Assembly (NCBI GenBank): GCA_963556145.1
Contig: OY744467.1
Location: 186,001 to 250,000, forward strand
DNA: 64,000 nucleotides
From: Hygrocybe punicea
Taxonomy: Eukaryota > Basidiomycota > Agaricomycetes > Agaricales > Hygrophoraceae
Direction: 5' to 3'
The number at the start of each line of letters is the position of its first letter. Position 1 is the first letter of the stretch. The notes beneath the pieces are model-generated. The model was not told the DNA's origin. It ran no database searches and saw only the letters and a program-made list of their open reading frames with translations. The position numbers and the translations under genes were made by a program. Below, piece by piece: positions 11,653 to 22,500 of the stretch.

Positions 11653-11656
11653 TGCC

Positions 11657-14600
11657 TTATTCTCCCCTTTGACGTTTGCCCAACACCCCCATACTCGCCA
11701 TTGCATCATCCTCATCTAACACCTGATCAATCCTGTCTTCCAGCGTCATTTCTACCTCATTTCCCCAAATGTCTTCATCATCGTCATGCTCGGTAGTCTG
11801 TGCTTGATCGGATCTGAATAATTCTTCATTGCTAGTCATTGCGGGTGTGTTTGGCAAAGGAAATGCCACACATTCTCCTGACTCAGCCACATGATCAGCG
11901 ACTTCCCATCCAAACAACAGGTGAAAGGCCCTCCATGCCCCATATGGTTTGTCGGCCATCATTTTTAACATTGTGTCATGTATGTTGCACAGTTTGGTTT
12001 CTGAAGAGAGGGCCCATGATTTATTGAAGACCGGCAAATGGTTGATCCCGTTGCTGAGTGCCTTAGCCAATCCCATTCGTACCAAATTCAATGGTGTGAT
12101 CCCCTTGTTTCCTGGCATTTCATTCATTCAGTCATTTCACCTCACTTGGTAATGGTTAGGCACAGATCTGCTCACCATGTTTCCTTATCCATGAGCGATT
12201 AAGCACATTCTTGTTGGCTGCCAGCCAAATCCGCAGTGGTGAACGTGGATCCATGAACATGATAATATATGTTGACAGCATAGTGATGAATGGTACTGGG
12301 TTGGAAGCTCCTCTTCGCCCACTGGAAGTCACAATCCATGGCAAGCTTTTCACTTGCTCCGTCAGTTGCCTCGGTGACAAGTTGGCCTTTGTTAGGTTCC
12401 GAAGCTTCTGCGCATCCGCAAAGATTGTCGGACACACTTTCGAGAATAACACAGCAACCATCATCGCCAACTTGTGCTGCCATAATGATCCATTGTATTG
12501 GTCCTTGACATATTGATACGTATCGCTGACCAGTTTCTCGTCGGAGTGTGTGTTTTCTTCCACCGATGTGCAGCTGAGAGACCACTCAACAGGCAGCTCA
12601 CTTTGCTGCTCGAAGTTCATGTTTGTGAGCTCTATCATGGTTAGTACTGTGGACCATTCATTGCTCGTGCTCGATGCCAACATGGCTTGCATGCCAGCTG
12701 TCGCAGCCAAAGATTCATCCACAATCGCCACTGTCGGTACCTGTCTGGTGAGCCCCACATCTCTCGTCAGCATGACCCAGAAATCATGGCGAGGTGTCAT
12801 TTTTCATTGACCACGACCTGGAACCGGTGGAGCGTGCCAAAAAATATACTGAATCCTCATTCATTGAGCGCAGATCTCAAACACACCACTGATGAAGTCC
12901 CCCTCGTCTGCCGTTGGTATGAACGGCGTCATTTCCTGCACTGCAACTTTCAAAATTGACAAGAATGATCCCTTCGGATGAACCGGTGAAGTGATAGTGG
13001 TCAGATTACCACGACGTCCCATCCCATAAAGCAACCTGCCCAATTCACGATATGATACCGTTCTTGGATTGGACATTGGTAAACCGGCCTGCATATTTGC
13101 CTGTGTTTTGCAAACAAGTTGGATCATCTGATGCAACGTATCATTGTTGTGGAGCCTGCATGGCCCATATGCAAAGGGTTCTGTACTTCTTTTCCACTGC
13201 TTGAGAACTAGCTTTCGATTCTTGGCAGTTTCAACATCTGCTCTCGCATCACTCTTTGACAGCTCTGTTATCTCTTGCTTGACGGCATCACTGATGAGTA
13301 CGACACAATCTTGGATGTATGCTGTCAAGGCAACAACAGCAATTGAGTAGATGTGTTTATTTTCAGCTTGTGCATTGATGTAGAGGCCTGGGGGAGGCCG
13401 AACGAGGCACTGAGCAATGGCAAAGTAGGCATACATGCGCTGTGTGAACACATAGGACAATTCATTTCGTCACTCAATCAAGGTTATGAGTTGGGCTTAC
13501 CACATAATGAGCCAGCCCATATGTCCACTGCTGTGCTCGTTTTGATGCTGATAAAGGTTGATGTGTTGCAGGGTTGAATGGCCAGAGCTCAGGCACAACA
13601 GCAAAAGCATCATCTGCAGTTAGTCCCATTCAAACGGCCGGTGAAAATGCGGGTAACCCATGGTCGATTAATGCCAAAGAGATCCAAAGGGGACGCATCA
13701 CTGTCGTAGTGAGAACCTTTCCATGGCCAGTGTGCAAAAAGCTCAAGCCTCATTCTATCACCGACGTAAGCTCAATCCACAGTGGATTGATGTGACGTTT
13801 CTCCTCCAGCAGTGGCTTGGCCTTCCCCCAGATCTTCTCCAGTAGAACCGTTAAGCCATACGAAGTCCACTTGTAAACATTCGGAAATGCCTGCAATGCA
13901 TCTGTAAAATCATATTCCATTAGGTTATCAAAGAAATCAACTCACCGCAGGTGTCATCAAAAAAATATGTGGCTTCAGATCATCCAATATCCTAGGATGT
14001 GCATAACATCGTGACAACGGAACGAGAATTTCGCAAAACAACTGTCTGTTCATGATATGTCTATGGAACACGCCAATGTAGCACATGCAACGGTTGACTC
14101 ACCCTCCTGTCCTATACTGTGGCTTTATTGTGAGCAGGTCAATGTTGTATACATTTTTGAACCAAAGTTCACGATTCACGTTGGCTTCTGCTATTTTGCG
14201 GGGGAAGCATTGGTGGGGAAGATCGTTTTTGCACAGATTGTACTTTTTCTCGGCCATGTGAATTTCCTTTGGTGTTTGTGCATAGCTCCCAGCAAGCGCA
14301 GCAGTTATCAGTCCAAGTTGTGCATCGTGATGTTGCACACCCTTTCCATGTGCAAATGCATGACTGCATTGTAGCCTTGTGTCGCCACTCCATTGATGGG
14401 TTGGTGCCGGGACCATAGCACATGATGAGCAACTTCTTCATCTTCATCATCTTCTCCTTCGCTAAACAGCGAACTCGTCTGCCTCGGAATTTTCAACTTA
14501 TTATTGAGATCCTTCACGAACGGTGTGAATCTGTTGATGAGACCTTCTGCTTGAAAGTGTCCATGATATTTCAAACCTGCCTGGGGATAGACATGATATT

Positions 14601-15343
14601 GCAACTTGTGGTTTGGCCGCTGAATGCTATCCTCTGAGTTTGAGTCAGGACTGTCACCCGGTAGCTCAGTGAACAACTCATGTATATGTCGCAGTGTCAC
14701 TAGGCCCGCATAAGGTTGAATGACCGGGTCATGCTTGGCTAGGTGACGTGCCACACGAGTGCCCCGTTCCATGTAGATGTTGATTTCATTGTCGTTTTCA
14801 TCCACAACATCCATCGCTCGAACTTCCTCCAACGACAATTCCACTTGTTCAGATTCGATCGGGCTGTCCCATAATGGCCCAATAGCATCAAATACCTGAG
14901 CTTCTGGACGAGGTACCCACTCGACGACCTGACGCATGCTGAAAGTCAATCACTTTCAGAGTGGTTGTTAGGTACCCATGAGTGCAAACCATACACACCG
15001 AATGTGAGTAGCTATCGCAACACCGATGTAGCGGATTTTTCCATAATCATGTTCTTTGGCCCAGTTCACTTTCTCCACAGGGTCACCAAATTCTTGGTTT
15101 TGTCCATACCAAGAGGTTATGCTGATGGGGCGCCACAATAGGAAGAAGCCATCTTCGGTGTACTGTGCTGGAGCATGTGTGAGCCAAGTGGAATAATTCT
15201 CTCAAATACATTTGTCGAATTCTCGGAGCATGTTGAGCTTTAAATTCAAGACACTGAATTCACTGTAAATCCAATGATGCAGTAAGTCAGCTAGAAATAA
15301 CTCCAAACATCGAACACAACATATGGAATGGAATGTTATGTGC
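11657..15343 (-). pseudogene. Gene beta, C-terminal part: large uncharacterised intron-rich gene
   Basis: Minus-strand coding blocks follow one another: 15207-15010 (APAQYTEDGFFLLWRPISI), 14938-14308, 14320-14099 (LITAALAGSYAQTPKEIHM), ~13900-13500, 13460-12861, 12800-12156 and 12127-11657, ending GKRQRGE-stop. Typical short introns separate some of them (for example GTGTGT...TTTCAG at about 15005-14946 and GTAAGC...CACAG at about 13502-13442). Frameshifts at about 14310, 13770 and 13620 break the frame, so it is decayed. The last block has an acidic stretch and a basic nuclear-type tail. I do not recognise a domain. The N-terminal half is at 49353-50137, and the 34 kb between is element G2 with its nested insertions. 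Confidence 0.55.
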
Positions 15344-16128
15344 TGTAGAGGGCTCTCCACCCTCTGAGGCCGGAAACCCGACATATCACGAATCTGCTCC
15401 AATCCAACGACTCTAATGATCCCAGCTCGAACCCGACATAACCCGGTGCATACCGACTAGCACAGCCGCTCCAGTACGGGATCGGACCAACCTCCATACC
15501 CGCAGAGTATCAAGCATTGTAGAAGGATCTCATCAGACTGGAAACCCAACATCGGACTTACATAGTTTGCGCATCTGTCTCCCTTATGGAGATATACAAA
15601 AGTATTTTACATCTTTTTCATTTGATTTCACTTCTCCCCTCCATTTCTCTGTCATCGTTGCCTCCCAACCTCTGTCCTATTTCTCCATTTTCCTCCCCCC
15701 TTGTTCTCTCTCATCGGCTGAGGCCTCTCGTCCGAATTTAGATAAGGATTTTTGTAGTATAAAAAGGTGCCCAAGGCGCCATATCAATAATAAGAAACCA
15801 GTCCCCATTTTCCCTCTCTCTCAGAGTCCCTCTCAGTAGCACACATCGCTCACACATCGCCCCCGGTCTCTCTACCATCTCCCCATCGTTCTGCCATCAT
15901 TATTATCGTACCGCTCGTCACCCGACTCCCGACCTGCCGTACCCGACATCGTCGGCTTCATCGGCTTACGTCGGCCTCGTTATATAGTAGTAATACTTAC
16001 TCAGCGGCTTCCCTTTTTCTATCCCGTACTTTTATACTGAAGCTAGCTAGACTATTCCCTGTCACTTCTACGCTGACCCCCACAGGCTAGGATTATAGTT
16101 CCGCAGCCACCCCAACCTCGCCATTACA
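15344..16128 (+). repeat. 5' LTR of G2
   Basis: 785 bp, TGTAGAGGGC...CCATTACA. It matches 48797-49352 along its first ~550 bp and, more distantly, the reverse solo LTR at 18756-19621. The next bases are TC then TGGAGCCCACTGCGAGG, which fits a tRNA primer-binding site starting with TGG. Confidence 0.85.
15758..15765 (+). promoter_or_regulatory. TATA box in the G2 5' LTR
   Basis: TATAAAAA followed by GGTGCCCAAGG. The same box is kept in the 3' LTR at 49212-49219. The transcript would start about 30 bp further on. Confidence 0.55.
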
Positions 16129-16164
16129 TCTGGAGCCCACTGCGAGGAATAGTTTAGCCTCACC

Positions 16165-16327
16165 ATAGCTTCTTCCTCCCGTATCCCACCCTCTGACCGA
16201 CGTCTTCGAGACTTACCTCAAAGAACACTTCAACAAGAACTCTCTCTAGCCGCCTTCGACCCGACAATCGACGATGACCTCTTTCAACTAGTACCCGACC
16301 ACCTTGCTCGACACAACAACCTTCCGC
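16165..16327 (+). pseudogene. gag: G2 gag, first segment (start codon lost)
   Basis: The frame after the LTR has no ATG. At 16165-16167 the context CACC-ATA-GCT looks like a Kozak-type CACC-ATG-GCT with ATG changed to ATA. From there the frame is open (ASSSRIPPSDRRLRDLPQRT, ... DLFQLVPDHLARHNNLP) up to TRIM A at 16328. It resumes at 18168 after one copy of the CCGC duplication. Confidence 0.65.
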
Positions 16328-16484
16328 TGGAGTAGTGGGACCTGCCAGTCACGTGACCAGGTTCCCACGGTTTGACCTAGTTAGTAGCCTTCCAGATGTA
16401 GTAGTCAGTCCATCCTTCCTATCCAGTCGACCTTTCCCTCGAGTCCTGCGTGAGCCCCCGGAGTGGTACCTCGGTACCACTCCA
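16328..16484 (+). repeat. 5' LTR of TRIM A
   Basis: 157 bp. It carries GTCACGTGAC (a CACGTG E-box) near its start and an inverted GAGTGGTACC/GGTACCACTC at its end. Confidence 0.85.
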
Positions 16485-17817
16485 ACGTGGTGATGAGAGT
16501 GCGATCGACCCACGGATCTCTTTTCTTTGGTCTCTCAGCTTTTTTTTTTCTCCACCTTTTCTGGAGAGGCGACCTTTTTTCGGCCTCACCACCCACCGCT
16601 GCGCAACCGCGGATTTTTACTTTATTCACGGCCGTACAACACTCCAGTTACCCCCCGGCACTCGTGTTCAGCCCAATAGGGCCCCGCGTCGCCCCCCGTT
16701 GACCCAAAAACGCGCCCGCGACCCTTCTCAACACCCAAGCGCCTGCCACGTCATCACCCTCAACCCCCCGCTTTTCGTATGTCCCGTTCCCAACCCACGT
16801 TCGTTCAATCCCCCGCGCCCTCGTTCCATCCACCAGGGCCCCCCGTTGCCCCCCGTTGGCCCCAGACGAGCCCCCACCGTCGTTCTCGGACACCCAAGCC
16901 ACGCGCCACGTCACCATCGCGCGGCCCCGTTCTACCAGCACAACTGGCCCAGACCAGCTCACCAAACTCGCGGCCCACCCCCCAGAGCACCCTGCGTCTC
17001 GCTAACGCCCCGAACGAGCCCCCACCGCCGTTTTTGGTCACACCACGGATTCGTCGCGCCCCCCCGCCGGACCCCAGTTCTTTCGTGTACCCCAGCCCCA
17101 CACGGACCCATACGACCTCCCGTGCCCTCGTTCCACCGGCCAGGACCCCCGTTCCCTTTCGTCGCACCAAACGAACCCCCGCCGTCACCTCCAGACACCC
17201 CAGCCCCGCGCCACGTCACCACCGCGCGGCTCCGTTCTGCCAACGTAGCCGGCCCCGGGTCGACTCACGACACTCGCGGCCCACCCGTTCACCATCCCGG
17301 AGCACCCCACCTCCCTCCAATACCGCGAGTGGACTGTGCCCGCCGTTCCCAGACCCCCACCGCGTTCCGCCACGTCACAACCCCCCGGCCAGTTCCTAAC
17401 ACCATACCTGGCCCCGCGAACCCTCGTTCAGCTCCCTGCGGCATCGTTCTCGACCTGGACGAGCCACCCCGATCTCTTCGCGTGATACGCCAACCCCCTC
17501 CGCGTCGGGATACCATGCCCTTGTTAAGTACAACCCTATGCCCCGTCAGTATTATAGCTTTTATTATAGCCTCGTCCCCCGTTCCCCCGATACTGGATGT
17601 CAATCACAGTCTACCTACACGCCGTCACTACACTACGTTCACGCACCCGTTTACCCGATCTCCGCCAATACAGTTATATTTTGGACCACCTGAACCTTCA
17701 CACTGCGCTAAGTACTTGCTAGGACGATTCGAGGGATCTTTGGCCTTGCGTTGTGAGCCCGAACCCTTGCGAGGGAGGCATTCGAAGAGTTTTGAGTTTG
17801 AGGAGAGTCTTGTATAG
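16450..17817 (+). other. Pro/Arg/His-rich open frame inside TRIM A
   Basis: 455 codons open from within the LTR. Composition is dominated by Pro, Arg, Thr, Ser and His, and the frame is made of degenerate repeats carrying FVAPNEPPPSPP and RHVTTAR. Other frames are also open over long parts, so GC-rich composition alone could explain it. A conserved PNEP-type repeat recurs in TRIMs B, C and D, which leaves some chance of a real protein. No known domain. Confidence 0.3.
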
Positions 17818-17969
17818 TCTGGTCATCTACCGCCCCCTGCGCGAGGACGACTTCCCGCTTCACGATATAAGGCCCCGGCCTTGATTCGAGGCATTCTGAG
17901 GGACTGGGAGTTGTGGCTTGAGAGTTTTTTGGTCAGTTTTGTTTGTTTCGTGTTCTTTTCTGTAGCAGT

Positions 17970-18006
17970 TGGCGACGAGGGCGTCGCCATGAGGAAAAGG
18001 GGCACT
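17970..18006 (+). promoter_or_regulatory. TRIM A 3' hairpin and polypurine tract
   Basis: GGCGACG (17971-17977) pairs with CGTCGCC (17982-17988) around an AGGG loop. ATGAGGAAAAGGGGCACT leads directly to the LTR. The stem sequence varies between TRIMs but stays fully paired. Confidence 0.7.
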
Positions 18007-18163
18007 TGGAGTAGTGGGACCTGCCAGTCACGTGACCAGGTTCCCACGGTTTGACCTAGTTAGTAGCCTTCCAGATGTAGTAGTCAGTCCATCCTTCCTA
18101 TCCAGTCGACCTTTCCCTCGAGTCCTGCGTGAGCCCCCGGAGTGGTACCTCGGTACCACTCCA
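18007..18163 (+). repeat. 3' LTR of TRIM A
   Basis: 157 bp, identical by eye to 16328-16484, followed by TSD CCGC. Confidence 0.85.
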
Positions 18164-18755
18164 CCGCTCGTCTCAGGGTCAAATACACCCTTATATCTTT
18201 CATCCGACAGCTTTGAATCGATCGATATACCGATTATTACTATAACACCCGACTCATCGGATCTTAGCTCCGCTCCTGCATCGCCTACGTCCCCGACCTC
18301 GACCTCGTTAGAACCGCCATCTACGTTACACTCGCTCTTGACATCGAAAACTCCGTCTTCGCCTTCGTCTTCATCCTCGCCTTCGTCCTCATCCTCGTCC
18401 TCATCCACGTCCTCATCTTCGCCCACGCCTTCATCGTCAACATTACCCGACCCACTCATTGTACTCCCGACAACCGTTTCATCGACATCTCAGCTCATTC
18501 CTATTCCCACAATGACTTCGACCGCCGGATCCTCAACCGCTACTGTTCCCCATGTTACCCCTCGACAGATGCCCGCTCGCGGTCACTCCACGGCCCCGAC
18601 CTTCGATGGGAACCTGCTCAATCTAAACCGCTTCTTCAAAGAAGTTGAGATACTTGCTGCTGATGCCACTCTCGACGATGCAGGGCGCATCAAGCATAGT
18701 CTGCACTACGCGTCGCTTAGCGACTACGAGCTTTGGGCGAGCTTACCTAGCGCGA
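18164..18755 (+). pseudogene. gag: G2 gag, second segment
   Basis: It continues the frame of the first segment: PLVSGSNTPLYLSSDSF, a long Ser/Pro low-complexity linker, then a gag-like globular part (TFDGNLLNLNRFFKEVEIL ... SLHYASLSDYELWASLPSA). The FDGNxxNLxRFxxEVE pattern is typical of the start of the gag domain in this basidiomycete gypsy group. The segment is cut at 18756 by a reverse solo LTR. Confidence 0.7.
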
Positions 18756-19621
18756 TGTAGATGCGGGTTCGGGGTGGCTTCGGAACTATAAAAAGAGTGA
18801 TCCTAACCTAGGGGTGTCAGCGTAGAAGTGACGGTGGATAATCAGTGTCGGGGATAGTGGTAAAGTGTAGTAAAATAAGGCCGCCATGTAAAACTGAACG
18901 AATAATGACAAACCCGGCGATAAACGGACTGAAAACGGACTAATAATAATCAACCCGACGATGCCGACGATGTCGGGTACGGCGGGTCAGGTCGGGTCAG
19001 GTCGGAAACGATGAATGAGTAAAGGAACTATGATAAAGATGGTGATGTGAACTATGAAAAGCTAAGGGTCTATGAGGACGAGCTTTTGAAGGAACTAAAA
19101 CAGATTCTGACTATAGGGAAACGGGGACTAAGGGTATATTTTTGTTACGGTCGTCGGGGACCGTTTTTATAGTACAGGGATGAGTAGTCTACTTTCGGAC
19201 TTTTCTACTTCGGCCGATGGGAACTACAAAGGGGATTTGGAATGGGGATGTGAAGAGGGGGTTGCAATGCGACAGTGACAGGGAAATGGAGAGGAATGCA
19301 AATATAAAAAGATAAAGATGTAAAATGTCAAGTGTATCTCCAATAGGACGAGGGGACGCATATATTGGGCAAGTCCGATGTTGGGAATCGAGTCCGATGA
19401 GATCCATGAACTAGAATTGGAACTCCGAGGTGTTTGAGCCTACCGGATTTGGTCCGAAAGCGGCCATCACGAAGCGGCATACGTCGGGTCACGTCGGTCA
19501 CATCGGGTCACGTCACGCCGGGTTACGTCGGGTTCGAATGCAAGTCGAATAGTGGCATCGGGTTGGTCCGGATTCGTGTTATATCGACGATACGGCCTCA
19601 GAGGGACATTGAGTCTCTACA
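18756..19621 (-). repeat. Solo LTR related to G2, reverse orientation
   Basis: 866 bp. Read on the minus strand it starts TGTAGAGACTC (at 19621) and ends CGCATCTACA (at 18756). It aligns along its length with the G2 LTR, including TCTGAGGCCG, the TTTTACATCTTTTT block, a TATAAAAA box and GTCACTTCTACGCTGAC. The 4-bp duplication is GCGA (18752-18755) versus GTGA (19622-19625), where the second looks like a CpG-decayed GCGA. Removing it rejoins gag as SLPSA-TGIDYATF. It is more diverged than the other insertions, so it belongs to a sister family. Confidence 0.75.
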
Positions 19622-20354
19622 GTGACCGGCATCGATTATGCCACGTTCAAAAGAAGCGTACTTGTGCTCTACCCGGGCATGGAAGACGATCACCAGTACA
19701 CTATGGCAGATCTCGACCATCTTACCCATACCCAAACCACTTATGGCATCCGTACTTGCGCCGAACTTGGCGAATATTACCGTGAGTTCATCCGGATTTC
19801 CGGGTTTCTCTTAGACAAAGGTCGAATCTCTCCCCGAGAACATAATATCGTGTACGAAAACGGCTTCCATGCCGAACTCAAAAAGGATATCAAAACCCAC
19901 CTACAATACCAGAAACCCAACCACTTCCATAGCAACCCCTACGATTTCCAAGACTTTCACAACTGCGCCCACTTCCTGCTGGCCGGAACGGTGGCAAAAC
20001 CGTCCACTGTCTCTCGTCTATCGTCCACTTCGCCTGCTGCCATCTGATATTCTACCCCCATAGAATCTGCTACTCGTTACCCGCCACCCGTTCGCTATGA
20101 CTCCGTTGTTCCTAAAGCGGAACCAGTCGAACCCAACGTATCTGACCTCTTTCGCCTCGTCTCACAACAACTCGCTGTCCTCACACAAGCCCTTACCGAG
20201 CGTAATGGCCATTCAAGGCCTTGTCAGGATAGGACCGAGCCGACCACGTCGGGACAAGGGACCACCAATTTCAACTGTCTCTTTTGCGACGATCGGTTCC
20301 ACCACATTCGTGATTGTCCTATTTGTGAACAGTACACTAAGGACGGAATATGCC
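19622..20354 (+). pseudogene. gag: G2 gag, third segment with CCHC zinc knuckle
   Basis: The frame continues TGIDYATFKRSVLVLYPG ... DLDHLT ... FRISGFLLDKGRIS ... to a TGA at 20045-20047 where an Arg CGA is expected. It reads on through an RLVSQQLAVLTQAL helix to a CX2CX4HX4C zinc knuckle (CLFC-DDRF-H-HIRD-C, about 20268-20310). The knuckle would package genomic RNA in the gag particle. The frame is cut at 20355 by a foldback element. Confidence 0.75.
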
Positions 20355-21228
20355 CAATACATATTGGTACCTTAGTTAACTATACTGACAGTATTGGTAC
20401 AAGTTTATGGTGCACTATTGTCAGTAAATGCTGTCTGAAGCAAGTATTGTGATTAGTAAAACTGAGAGGTGAACACAGGTCTGGTTTTACTACAGCTGGC
20501 ACTAGCTGTGAGTTCAGTTTCACTATATCCAGCACTTGCTGCAGGTTTTAGTTCTACTGTCACCAGTACTTGCTACAGTGTAGGTTTTACTAATTCCAGC
20601 ACTGGCTGCTGGCCCTTGGCTGGTTTTACTATATCCAGCACTTGCTGCAAGCCCTGGTTATATTATTGTAGCACTTGCTACAACCTCAGTTTTACTAATA
20701 TCAGCACTTGCTAGGTTGCCCTTTCACTATAGGGATTCCTTGCCCATTATCCCCTTTAGGTCAGTGTAGTTGCACATCTTATATATCTATATATCTATCT
20801 ATATATATATACAATTTCCTTTGGATCCCCTTGGCTTGAGTGATATCCTCAACTTAAGATTATACTAGTAGCAAGTACTGGCATTAGTAAAACTGAGGTT
20901 GCAGCAAGTGCTGCCAATGATATAAGCAGGGCTAGCAGCAAGTGCTGGATATCATAAAACTAGCCAAGGGCCAGCAGCAAGTGCTGGAATTAGTAAAACC
21001 TATACTGTAGCAAGTACTGGTGACAGTAGAACTAAAACCTGCAGCAAGTGCTGGATATAGTGAAACTGAACTCACAGCTAGTGCCAGCTGTAGTAAAACC
21101 AGACCTGTGTTCACCTCTCAGTTTTACTAATCACAATACTTGCTTTAGCCAGCATTTATTGGCATTAGTGCACCATAGATTTGTACCAATACTGCAGGTA
21201 TAGTTAACCAAAGTAGTAGCATGGACTG
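20355..21228. mobile_element. Foldback/MITE-type element H6 with long inverted repeats
   Basis: 874 bp made mostly of two inverted arms (about 20377-20760 and 20850-21211) that are near-perfect complements around an AT-rich centre with TATCTATA repeats. The ends read CAATACATATTGG and, reversed, CAGTCCATGCT. The flank ATATGCC is duplicated (20348-20354 and 21229-21235). The arms contain repeats of CCAGCACTTGCTGCAGG, a motif also used in the arms of H5. There is no transposase. Excision restores gag as GIC-HKNEHGHIVLPNG. Confidence 0.75.
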
Positions 21229-22500
21229 ATATGCCACAAGAACGAGCACGGCCACATCGTATTGCCCAATGGAATGTACCTTCCAAAGGCTATCGTCGGC
21301 AAAAATATGAAGGAACGCTTCGACGCATGGCATGCACAGAACCCTGGAAACCGCGCTCCCCCTACCCGTAACCCCACAGAACCCTTCCAACACGATCCCC
21401 CACCTCACGTCAAAACCAACTTCGTCTCCGTCGTCGAAGTACCCACCTATGAACCCAAAGCCACGCCCAAGTACGCAGACATCTTTCAGTCTACGACCTC
21501 CAGCATTGACGACGACAACGAGCAGATCAAGGTGTTGGAAGCCAAAGTGCAATGGCTTCGCAAATGGGTTAGATTTGACGGCATAGAGATTCCATCAAAA
21601 GTGAAAGGAAAGTCTAGGGAGTCGTACCCTAACCCGCCCGCTGCCTCTACGTCAGTGCCCGTCACGAAACCGGTCAAGAAAACGTCTACCAGACCTGTCA
21701 ACGAGCACCCGATCACCATCGTTCCACCTTCGAATACGCGGCCGACTGAGCCGACCGCCTTCATGCCACACACTCCCCAGAACCTTCCCGTGTCACACCC
21801 CCAATACCGCTACCAGGCTCCTATCGAAGATCCCGGTATCACTAAATCCGTCATCGACCGCGCTCTCGATTCTCAAGTTTGCATCTCGCAACGGGAGCTC
21901 CTAGCCATGTCATCCGACGCCCGCTGCCACATGAAGGACCTCACCACCTCGAAGAAAGTTACCGCCGAGACCAACAATGTAGAAGTCTTCCACTTCCACG
22001 CACCCGAGATCCCCACCTGCTCCTGCCACCACTGTCAAGAGAACGTCCCACTCATCGTCGGCCGCAACTCAGTCCCTCTCCGTGCGGTCTACCCGCTCAT
22101 CAACAGCAAATATGTATTCGAGTGCGTTCTGGACAACGGCTCCATGATTATCGGTATGCAATGCGACATATGGGAAAAACACGGTTATGGCCTCCAGAAC
22201 ATGAAGATGTGAATGCAATCGGCAAACAAGAGCGACAACGATACCCTTGGCCGGATCGCCAATCTCAAATTTACCTTTGGCAACGTCGATCTTTTCCTAC
22301 AAGTCCAAGTCATCGACGACGCCCCCTACGAAATCCTCATCGGCTGCCCCTTCTTCATGCTTTCCGAGGCCCTCACGAAGGACTACAAAAACGGGGATCA
22401 ACAAGACACGATCATGGATCCAAACACCGGCGCCATTGTCACCTTACCCATTATCGAGCATAACCAAAAGAACCGACGCGAGCGGTCCGACACCGGGAAA
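21229..22500 (+). pseudogene. G2 gag C-terminus and retropepsin
   Basis: After H6 the frame reads HKNEHGHIVLPNGMYLP, a Pro/Thr-rich linker, then a protease-like domain with FECVLDNGSMIIGM near 22125. The active-site triad is expected to be D-S/T-G, so DNG is a substitution. A TGA at 22210-22212 again replaces an expected Arg codon, after which ANLKFTFGNVDLFLQVQV and APYEILIGCPFF (the C-terminal retropepsin fold) follow. A one-base frameshift near 22497 separates it from the RT frame. Confidence 0.65.

Larger units (their letters stand above)
16328..18163 (+). mobile_element. TRIM A, short non-autonomous LTR element in G2 gag
   Basis: Identical 157-bp LTRs lie at 16328-16484 and 18007-18163. 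The TSD is CCGC (16324-16327 and 18164-18167). The LTRs run TGGAGTAG...CCACTCCA. The first LTR is followed after three bases by TGGTGATGAGAGTG, a primer-binding-site-like sequence repeated in TRIMs B, C and D. The 3' end has a perfect hairpin and then a purine tract (GAGGAAAAGGGGCACT) before the LTR. Internal sequence is GC-rich and open in several frames (the longest is 16450-17817). With identical LTRs it is one of the youngest insertions here. Confidence 0.85.
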
